Shown here: positions 1 through 11,200 of the stretch, piece by piece
How the letters are laid out: every line of letters starts with the position of its first letter
How positions within the stretch are numbered: the stretch's first letter is position 1
From: Doris montereyensis
Lineage: Eukaryota; Mollusca; Gastropoda; Nudibranchia; Dorididae
NCBI GenBank assembly: GCA_037039925.1
Contig: JAXRKP010000450.1
Span: 18,501-82,500, forward strand
Length of the DNA stretch: 64,000 nucleotides
Direction: 5' to 3'
Notes under the pieces: model-generated
What the model was told of the DNA's origin: nothing
What the model saw: the letters and a program-made list of their open reading frames with translations, nothing else
Database searches by the model: none
Made by a program: the position numbers and the translations under genes

Positions 1-102
1 ACAGAAAGCCAACACCCAGACCCTCTCTTTCTCTTTGATTTGTGCCATAGGTTTCTAACTTACACACAATCTTACACACAATTTATACTATGATAGAAGA
101 AA

Positions 103-129
103 AAGAATAATAATAATAATAATAATAAC

Positions 130-160
<31 letters not shown>

Positions 161-355
161 TAATAATAAAGATGAAAAGAAAAGAACAAGAATAGAAGAA
201 GAAGAAGAAAAGAAGAAGAAGAAGAAGAAGAAGAAGAAGAAGAAGAAGAAGAAGAAAACAAGAAGAAGAAGAAGAAGAAGAAGAAGAAGAAGAAGAAGAA
301 GAAGAAGAAGAAGAAGAAGAAGAAGAAGAAGAAGAAGAAGAAGAAGAAGAAGAAT
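103..355. repeat. (AAT)n then (GAA)n microsatellites
   Basis: An AAT-rich tract (about 108-170) is followed by a long, nearly pure GAA/TTC array to 355. GAA·TTC purine-pyrimidine tracts of this length can adopt triplex structure. Reading frames through it encode only homopolymeric Phe/Ser/Leu and are not genes. Confidence 0.95.
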
Positions 356-785
356 TGCATGGCTGAAATAGTGTTAGAAAAGTATAGTCGGGTAGCTTTG
401 ATGCGCCGTCAGCGGACTGGTTAGACTATCTCGAAAAGTGCTGAGTCTGAGCGCTCTTGGTATGCAGTCAACTCAGTAAGGTATTTTAATTTGCATATAG
501 CAGCATACTAAATGCTATATATGTATTTATAATTTCCCTTAAAAAAGGTAAATTGGGAATACTTTAGAATGGATGGAGGATTGGACGGACTCAAGGTAAG
601 GGATCGTGACAGATTAGATTTTTTCAGTAAACCAAGGATTAAGCAGATCTACAATCATGGGGATTGGCATCTGTAGGCTGACGTTTGGTGGGGAGTTGTC
701 ACGGGGCCCTACAGGTTGGGCTGTCTTTGGTAGTGGAATCAGGGCCATGGTAGGGCCGGGTGCCATGAGTAAGAGTGTATGACAG
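356..785. other. Unannotated stretch
   Basis: No open frame, RNA gene or recognisable repeat was found here. Confidence 0.5.
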
Positions 786-1853
786 GCGCACCTGAATTGA
801 TTTTATTTGCTTTTGAGTTTAGATTTTTGCTTTTAGTATGTACATGAGTAACTGTCAAAATACAGTCATCCTATATCATTGAAAAGTTTTGTAGCGTCCT
901 TGGTTGCCACAGAAACGGCCTCCGTCTTGGATTGTGACTCAATTTTCAAAATCTATCTCCTCCCTTAGTTATGAATAAAATCACTCAAAACCTGTTCCAT
1001 TCAAAATCTAAAGAAGCGACGTCGGGTTTTTTCGATATTTTGGATAGTTTTTTTCAAATTAATTTTTGAAAATACTATATATATAGTGACAGTACAAAAA
1101 CAGCGGGTTTTTTCTTTTTAAACCATCTCTCAAAAAGTTTACAATATATTTTTTTTTAAAACAACGTCATTCTATTAACATTGACAAAGCGGAACCTGTG
1201 TGCCAAATATAATACAAATCGTTCGGTAAATGGCGGAGGAGATAGAATTTTAGTGTGGACAAACTACATTTCGAGAAAAATGCAAGTAAAAACATCAATA
1301 GAAAATAACACAAAACAAATGCCTCGGATGGGTTTCCCTTGTTGTAGCAACCCCTTACTCTTTCGACAGTCTCTGGCATTGTTATTTATGTAAATAGGAT
1401 TATAAATCTAAGTTTAGATGTGTGAAAACAGACGTCGAAATGACGAGTTTTTTGTTGTTTTCCTCAGTACTCTATGCTTGTGCGTGTGTTTACATACACA
1501 CTGATGTGCAATGCCTCTTATATCACACAGCAATGGGAGATGCGTTGATCGGTGTCGGCAAAGGGAGATGCGTTGATCGGTGTCGGCAAAGGAGGTCAAA
1601 TATCGTGTGCTGCCACATTTGGCGATTAACCGCCAATATACGGGTTTTACTGCCACTTTCTCAGTCAGTGTTGGGGTACTGTTTTTACCTAGCCTTGCCC
1701 ACAAAATATTTTGTAAAAATAAATTGTACGTCATATGGACATTTTTCTGCCATGAACTTGTAGATAAATGATCATTCTACCCAAATATGCAAAGAACAGA
1801 AAATCAACCTTTTGGTCCAAAACTCACTAGTCCAGGTGCCCCCCCTCCCCCTT
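786..1853 (+). mobile_element. 1.05-kb dispersed element, copy A
   Basis: About 1.05 kb is collinear with 43853-44946 at high identity over nearly its whole length. Shared landmarks include a block with TGTACATGA and CTGTCAAAATACAGTC at the left and CAAAGAACAGAAAATCAACC at the right. The ends look like imperfect inverted repeats: left GGCGCACCTGAATT, right (reverse complement) GGGGCACCTGGACT, both followed inward by a GAGTTT-type word. No long ORF is present. I read it as a non-autonomous DNA transposon with G/C-rich ends; the family is unknown. The exact left boundary is uncertain by about 20 bp. Confidence 0.7.
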
Positions 1854-3596
<1,743 letters not shown>

Positions 3597-3631
3597 GCCC
3601 CCCCGCCCTCCCTTTATAAATAGGGCCACCG

Positions 3632-4030
3632 TTATCCGCAAGGTGCCTTGCTAATAACGCTTGAACATCGGTCCGCAAGGCACGTTGCCGATAGTCCTGC
3701 TTCTGTGGCGGCATTATCCGCAAGGACCGGAATTTTGGTCAAGTTCACAGATAAGCATGTCTTGAAAAGTGTGTTAGATCTAGTGTTCTGTTCAATTCAG
3801 TACCACTCCCTCCCTGGTGTGTATGATTGTGCCTGTTCAGCAACCTAATCTTTTTATCCCTTTCTGCGACGTATAATGAAATGAGAAGTCAAAGAAAATT
3901 CTCATTTGTCGAAATTTATTTGAAATGTAAATCTGAGAGGATAGTTTAAAAACAATTTACAACCTTTTAAACAAAATACACCTTGCGGATAACGCTTGTA
4001 CCTTGGATCCGCAAGGCACCTTGCGGATAA
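3632..4030. mobile_element. Foldback/MITE-like element with perfect 20-bp TIRs
   Basis: TTATCCGCAAGGTGCCTTGC at 3632-3651 recurs exactly as its reverse complement at 4011-4030. Inside, further ATCCGCAAGG words occur in both orientations (about 3714 and 3981-4010). The 399-bp unit has no ORF. It is most simply a non-autonomous foldback/MITE element. No clear target-site duplication was found, so the family is not assigned. Confidence 0.65.
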
Positions 4031-4970
4031 TGACTCCCTCACGAAGGTAGTGTTGTTACAATGGGAGCAACAATGAGAGCAGCCGAGGGGGCAGCCTATC
4101 TATATCTATTTATAAATCTATGCTAAAGATAGACTGGATGGTCATTTCAGTTTCGATATACCAGATCAGGCCTTTGGCAATTGATTATATGTAGTGTAAA
4201 TCTTGATCTAGATCTATCAGGAAAGGAGATTAAAAACAAAGACCAAGTACAGAGGAAATAGGCCTATCTATCTTTAAATTTTCTGGAACGTCTCTGTGTG
4301 TATGTATGTATATTTTAAAAATAAGGATGTCCTTTTAATGTCACTTTCATATCTCCCGCTCTTTTTTTATTTTTATTTGCCCACGTAACCGAAACCGGAA
4401 CCATAACACATTCACCTCAACCAATCAGAGCATGGCTGCAGCCTTAAGGTAGGTGAGGTCAAGTATATTATATATATATTATATAAGCCGAGGCGTGATG
4501 TCTACAAATGCACATTAAGAGCTGAAAAAAACCGATACAAGCCTATTGTTCCAGGAAGAAAGATCAGAATAATGAGTGAGACGTCATTTTCACCTGATCT
4601 GTACATAAATTGCCAGATCTAGATCTGGATCTAAATCTATTTATCCTCTCGGAAACTTATGTGATCTCTTCTCTTCTAGACGTAGATCTCTGATTTTAAT
4701 CTAGAGCTTTCTAGAAGCTTCTGGACCTAGAGCTAGATCTAGATCTAATATCTAGATAGATAGAAAAGAGAGAAAGAGTAAAAATAGATTTAGATCTAGA
4801 TCTAGCTCTCGAGTCGAGCGATCTAGAGATATATGCTTGCCACTGGATAGAACGTAGCATACAAAAGGGGTTGGTATATATCTAGATCTATGTTTTAGAA
4901 AAATTAACATCAATAAATCATTAGATCTAGATCTAGATCAAATACGGAGCCACAGTGGAGTGAAGTCAAA
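4031..4970. other. Non-coding, AGATCT-dense stretch
   Basis: No gene was recognised. AGATCT/CTAGATCT words cluster at 4200-4216, 4613-4640, 4728-4810, 4880-4890 and 4923-4938. Confidence 0.5.
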
Positions 4971-5122
4971 GGCTAAATATGACAATAAGTGACAACTCCA
5001 CTAAACTAATAAAGACAGAACAAACATATTTCTCGTTTGTTGACTGAGGAAGAGTTATACCGAAAACGTCACGTTTGTTCTGTCTTTATTAGTGGAGTTG
5101 TCACTTATCGTCATATTTCGCC
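4971..5122. repeat. Hairpin (foldback) repeat, about 152 bp
   Basis: The left arm 4971-5025 and right arm 5073-5122 are inverted copies of about 50 bp with few mismatches. The left arm carries a 5-bp internal duplication. Both arms hold the word ACTAATAAAGACAGAACAAAC or its complement. The right half also exists alone at 32651-32736, so this is a mobile or mobile-derived sequence. The loop contains CTGAGGA (5044-5050) and CGAAAA (5061-5066), which resemble hammerhead-ribozyme core boxes (see findings). Confidence 0.75.
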
Positions 5123-6130
5123 TAGATCTAGAAATCCAGGCTAATCTTTTATGAATTATTCCCAACCGTGCTGTGAATAAGAAGTTTTCTGATAATAAGA
5201 CTTATTCCCAACCAGTTGTTAGAACACTACACGTTTTGTTATAAATTCCCAACTCTGGTATTTTATCGGATGTGATCTCGCAAGAGTTAAGTTTATGGGT
5301 TAGGTTTTTGTTACCGCTACAAAGCAACAAGGGCTGTTTTATTAGTGTTACCTAAGCCTCCTTACTATACATATTATGGCGGCTCAGGTGTTATCTAAAC
5401 GATGAGAGAAATGTCTGCTTCATCAGGCTTAACATTTAAAATATACGTAGTCGGTAGTGAGATGTTGAGGTGCAGATCGGCTATATCAAACCACCCAAAC
5501 CGTTAAAATAGTAGTTTTAAAATTTGACATTGGTGAAATTGTGCAATAGCCCTACCTAATAATACTAACACAAAATACATGTTAACAACAGAAAACTGTC
5601 GGATAAAAGCCGCGACTTCCCGCGATGGCTGTCCCGTAAAACCTTATCTTTCGTAGCCTATTTAAATAATAATGATAATAATAATTACAATAATGTTAAG
5701 AATAACTAATTAAATGATTAAGAATTTTATAAGGAAAAAGAAGTACATGGGCGTGGATTCCCAACACCCAGTTGTAATTTTTATAAGAATAGTAGATATA
5801 GCCAGTTTTCCCAACACCCAGTTGGGGGGAGGAAACGGTGTTGGGAATAAGAAATTAAAAATAGTAGATCTATTCACACTATTCACAGTAGGGTTGGAAA
5901 TATTGACAGCCAAACTTTTATCAAAGTTTATCATGTTTTTAAGAAAAAGGCTTTATTTGGATAGTAATTTATAATGGGACATTTAGCTCTCCTACTGCCG
6001 ATATGTCCCTTGATGCATTGCTTTATTTCCCAGATAGGTGGTAACTCTTTTGTGTGGCTGTTTGTTTAATAGTGTTATTCATTGTATAGTGATAGCAGAA
6101 GAAGAATGCGCTGACTTTAACAATGTATTA
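5123..6130. other. Unannotated stretch
   Basis: AT-rich sequence with a CCCAACACCCAGTTG word repeated near 5760-5825. Short open frames here show no recognisable domain. Nothing else was supported. Confidence 0.45.
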
Positions 6131-6134
6131 ATAT

Positions 6135-6352
6135 TATAGCCAGCACTTTTCATCATTTATCATTAATGACGGACATATCTTGCTACTGCCTACTACCCAT
6201 CATTAATTAATCATGGATGAACATCACCCCCCATTCGTCATTCATGATGAAAAGAGCTCTCCACTCATTCGATATGCCATTAATGATGAATGGACCCTGG
6301 CACTATTCATCATTAATGAGTGGACCCTGGCACTATTCATCATTAATGGACT
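6135..6352. repeat. Cluster of CATCATTAATGATG-type palindromes
   Basis: The words TCATCATT and CATCATTAATGATGAAT and close variants recur at least five times. A short tandem unit, GGACCCTGGCACTATTCATC, is present twice (about 6292-6345). Confidence 0.7.
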
Positions 6353-6540
6353 GTAGAGAAAGTAGTGTAAGTGGGTATAATTGTATCGGATTGGCATTAA
6401 ACGCAACGTGACAGGACATTGTATTTGTATGTGTTTTGGGCAATTACTTTTTTTTTAATAAATTTGTTTTTGTCTTATTTTATTGAAATTTAAATGAAAA
6501 AGATGACAAGATCTGAAGGAGATAACTAAATAAATTGGAT

Positions 6541-7222
6541 GATGCTATTTTCACCGTACGGTGATAATAGTTTGGTAGGTTATTTTCACCGTACAGTGAT
6601 AATAGTTAGGTAGGGTGTTTTCACCGAACTGTCACATTATTATGTTATGTTGCCTAGATGTTTTAGACCCTTAGATAACTTATAATACCTAAATTTTACA
6701 TGTTGGTGATATTTTGCCTTTCTATGTGTTTTACTTTTAAAATGCTGTTATTATTTACTTCTTATATTTTATACGAATTATAGTGGAATAATGAAAAGGA
6801 AACAGAAGCATGAGAGGAGTAGAGAGGGATTAACAGTTGTCTAGTGCAAACGAAGAGGTGTATGTGTGTGTGTGTGATATATATGTATTGTATTGTATTG
6901 TATGCCAATCAACTTTGGCAATAGTAAAATTCCTTTTAGCGACGTTGATTCAGATCATTCCTTTAGAAGCCAAGTAAATAACATCATCAGAAAAATGTAT
7001 ATGATTTTGAACAGACTTTATAAAATATGACACTTATTGTCTAAAGAAGTATCCATCCTCCTAGTGAATTCTCTTGTCTTGTCAAATCTTGACTATTGCA
7101 ATGCACTTTTGGCCAATATTTCAAAAGATACAATGAAATCCCTCCAGTCACAGTTTCTTTCCCGGCTTCTGATTGGCTGATACATACGGTGAAAATAGCC
7201 TACCAAACTATTATCACCGTAC
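6541..7222. repeat. Inverted repeats (38 bp) flanking about 590 bp
   Basis: 6556-6593 and 7185-7222 are inverted copies with one mismatch over 38 bp, each containing CGGTGATAATAGTTTGGTAG or its complement. The left side is a tandem triplication (6541-6625) around the palindrome ACCGTACGGT. The interior holds a LINE fragment and ordinary AT-rich DNA. This could be a MITE whose interior captured LINE sequence, or coincidental nearby copies of one element. Confidence 0.6.
6960..7150 (+). pseudogene. CR1/L2-like LINE fragment (after RT)
   Basis: The translation carries the signature LVNSLVLSNLDYCNALLANI followed by SKDTMKSLQ. That is the conserved region just after the reverse-transcriptase core in CR1/L2/Jockey-type non-LTR elements (usual form SRLDYCNSLLxGLP). 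Only about 60 residues survive and no functional product is expected. Confidence 0.75.
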
Positions 7223-7886
7223 AAGGTCAAAGGATTGGTCTCAGTCCTTTTTTTTGTGTGAACAATTTGGTTTTAAATGTTAAAAGATAAGATACAACTT
7301 TATTACAAAAGTGGTACATTGTAGTGGTGTTACATCACATCATCGAAAGCGTGTGAAAGCTGCGAGTTCCCCAGGGACCCCTTGGCAGCCGAAAGTTTCA
7401 CACACAAACAGCGTACACACATTTAAGCATTACGAGATCAAAGCATATATATAACATTACAGCAAAGAATCAACATTCTTCTAATGCATGTAAACATATC
7501 TCTGCTTTTAAGATGCCGAGATCAACCGCTGAACGTTGTCACTATCTGTTCCATACGATGTTTGTGATCATTTTCAATCGCAATCATTCTGTGTATTTGT
7601 GACACGCGAGTCTATTACTATTCTATATATATATTATAATCAATCGTCAAGTACTGTTTTTCATTACAAATTCTGACATTTGTTTTTATTATGTCTGGGT
7701 GTGTATGTGAATATGGGTGGTTGCTACTGTCCGTTTCATGAAATTAATCATCTTACTTCATTCCTTGCTGAAACTAGAAATTTTAACCTGTGTAATAAAT
7801 GTTTTACTACATTATAGATTAATGATACGTAACAAATATCACACACACTTTTTTTTAACAACTTTACAAAATGCTTTTCAATATAC
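7223..7886. other. Unannotated stretch before the A20-like gene
   Basis: AT-rich. AAGATACAACTTTATTACAA near 7288-7308 resembles a reversed LINE 3' tail, but I cannot confirm it. No upstream exon or promoter of the A20-like gene could be identified. Confidence 0.4.
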
Positions 7887-8251
7887 TTTTAAATCTACAG
7901 TTTGAATTTGAGGAAAGCCGGAAAACAAGGCTTTAAAGTCTCAGTTTATTCAATGGAAGAACTAAGATTACCAAAATTTAGTGAAAACCACTCAAGTGTT
8001 GAACTCAAGGAACTATTGGTTTGGATTGGCAAAGCAGAACACCATGAAGGCACAAATCAAGACATATTTAAATATTTTCTCAGTCTCTGTCAGTACAGCT
8101 GTATTCTTCCTCAGTGGATTCTAAAAAACAAGCTTTTTGTCAGCATTATGAAGGAGCATTGATAGATTTAGAAGTGATGAAGATATTGAAAAAAGTGATT
8201 TTTTCAAATGGTCTCAACTCATTACTTCACTATCAGCTGTATTGGTACCTG
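7887..8251 (+). CDS. A20-like gene, upstream exon (tentative)
   Basis: An acceptor TCTACAG precedes 7887 and the donor G|GTAAGT lies at 8251/8252. The last ~100 bases encode DFFKWSQLITSLSAVLVP, which aligns with the A20 segment just before the catalytic loop. Upstream, AFCQHYEGALID resembles the A20 FCPQF..ALID region. The three parts lie in three different frames (frame changes roughly 8072-8095 and 8150-8180), each equivalent to one missing base. The first ~60 codons match nothing I recognise. Confidence 0.5.
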
Positions 8252-11200
8252 GTAAGTACTGGATGACTATTGTAAGCTTCATCTCAAAAGAATGAGTTTG
8301 AACTTTGAACTGCAGTCAATTTGACACATGATGATGTTTTGAAAGAGTATTTTCAATTAACATTTTTACATATATGTGTCTTACTGGTATGTAACACAGA
8401 AGTCTCCACCAAATTGCACGGTCCACAGGTGACAAAAAAATCATGCATTTTAGCGAAGGTGCATCTTGATGGAGTCAAAGGCCACACCCCATTATTTGCT
8501 TTGCCATTCTTGTTTGGAAATAAACTCTCTCTTTTGTTAGTTGTTTGTTAAAATTATTGAGGACAAAACCCAATAGACCTTCTCATAGATCTGTTACATT
8601 CTTCTCTCACTCAAGACCACAACAATGAGTGGAATGGTGAAGACATTCAATGACTAGGAATTTTTATTGATTGACACGCGTGTCGAGTAGATCTACGATT
8701 TCCGTGGGTAAAAAGGAATCAACACCTTTCTCAAATTTTCTCTTTTTTCTTTTCGTTATCAGTTCCCATTCTACCTCTACCTTTCGGTGTATGGGTTCAG
8801 ATGTCCAAGATGATCTTTCTCCAGGATGCCCTGTCCTGGTATTTTCTGTTTCATTCCTAAAATGTTAAATTTGTATGCTTCCATGCCTCTTTTATATCTT
8901 CTTCCCACTTTCTCCGAGGTCTGCCTTTTGGTCTTTTACCTTGGGCTTTAGCACTGTATACTGATTTAGCTATTTTAATGTCATTCATTCTGATTACAAG
9001 CCCAAACCATCTCAATTGATGATTTCTATCTGAGTTTTTATGCCATCTGCTTTGGTTTGATCTCTTATTGTTGTGTTTCTGATTTTGTCTCTTTTAGTTT
9101 TCCCTACTTCTCTTCTTAGATATTTCATTTCAGCTCCCTGTATTCTACTGTATTCTCTACTGTCTAAGGTCCAGGTTTCACTGCCATAGAGGAGAGTAGG
9201 ACAATAAACTGTGTTGTATATTGCCATTTTGGTTTTTGTTGACAATTTTTATTTACTTTCAAATGCCTTTCCTACTTTCAAATGCCTTTCCTAGATGGTT
9301 TTATATATTGCACTTGCCTTTTTGATTCTCTGGCTGATTTCTTCTCTTAGTTTTCCCTCTGAGTTAATCATTACTCCTAGGTAATTGTAGCTTTGAACTT
9401 GTTCTAAATTCTCTCTGCCCAATTTAAGATTTTGTGTTTTAGTTTCCCTAGTTACTAGCATTGTATTGGTTTTCTTTGCATTTACTCTCATTACTCTTTT
9501 ATTTAGTCCATTGTTCATAATGTTGATATTCGACTAAAGGTCACTTTGTGATTTTCCAAACAGAACTAAATCATCGGCGAATGAAAGCATTGATACATTT
9601 ACTGGTTTGAGCTTCCACATACCTACATTCATTTTCTTCATGTTTGAAGATGCCTTTGCGACTGAATCCATAAATGTGATAAATAAAAGAGGACTTATGA
9701 TACAACCCTGTCTTACTCCTATATCTACATCAAATTCCTCAGATACATTTCCAGCTCCTCTCACTGCACAAGTTGGTTTATTGTAAAAACTTTTAATGGC
9801 TTCTATTAAATTTTGCTTTACATTGTGTTCTTTTAAGGAATGCCATAGTTCGTCCCTCCTCACAGTGTCAAATGCCTTTTCTAAGTCAATAAAACACAGG
9901 TGTAAGTCAATGTTTCTCTCAAGGAATTTTTTTATTATTTGTCTAATTGTAAATATGTGATCTTGTACACTTCTTCCGGGTCTAAATCCACTGTGGTGTT
10001 CTTCAATCTGATCCTATACTCTTCCTTAGTCTCATTTCCAGTATCCTGGCAAACGCTTTTAAGTGGTACGCTAAGTAGTGATATCCTCTATAGTTTGAGC
10101 ATTCCATAGTTGATTTTCTCACCGTAATCAAAGAGAGATGATTAGACTCTGTCTGCCAGACCTATCGAGTCGGGGAGGGAAGGGGCGGGAGAGTCGAGAC
10201 AGCCAAGACTAGTTACATACTTGTCGTGTGTATATGTGCGGATGGTTAACATAAATAATAATAATAACATCAGTATCCATTTGAAATGCTCAGTGGCGCT
10301 TAACATGATTCATAATAAAGGTAATAAAAGTTTTACACATCCAAGCTCATTTATCGACAATTTAAAGTACAATATCAAAAATCATTTATAAAACTTAACA
10401 GCATGTTTATAATTAATGTCAAAATATCTTCAACTGATTGTAAGGTCTTATAATACTAAGAAATATTTCTTTAAGTAGAGGGTTCAGTTTTCAATTTGGA
10501 TTTAAAAGCATTTAAAGATTTTTCATTTTTCGTATCCTCAGTCAAGGTTCCACACTTTGGGTGCAGCAAATTCAAAAACTCTGCCAGAGAAATTTGATTT
10601 GGATATATTCTTGACTAGGACAGTTTGAGATGGGGATCTAAGTTGTCATAGAGGCTGATGGATTTTAATAAGGTCCTTCAAATAGCTCAGAGGTTGAACT
10701 AGTGTTGATGATGAGCACTATAGAAATGTATTGTATTATTATCATTATAGCTTGGTCCCATATTATTTAGACTTTTTAAATTATATGTTAGACAGGCAAT
10801 TTTGAATTTTATTCTAGTCTCTATTGAAGCCCATGGAGGGGTTTCAAAATTGGGGTTATATTATTTCTAGACTTAGCTTTTGTGATGAATCTGGCTGAGA
10901 CATTTTGAATTTTTTGCAATCTTCTGAATGAGGCCTGAGGAAAACCATACAAAAGAGAATTTCAATAGTCCAATTTGCTTGTTACTATTGGTGGAACGAG
11001 CAATTTAGTTGCATCAGTGTCTAGAAGATCTCTTATATGCGACGTATGTTATTGGTTTGAAAAAAGAGACAATGTGGTCTCTCATAGTTAAATGTTGGTA
11101 AAAAAAGACGCCAAGATTACAAGAAGATACAAACAAAGAAATGAAGATGTAAGACAACAGTTGGGAATAGAATCAAGATTGCAATATATTGAGAAATAAC

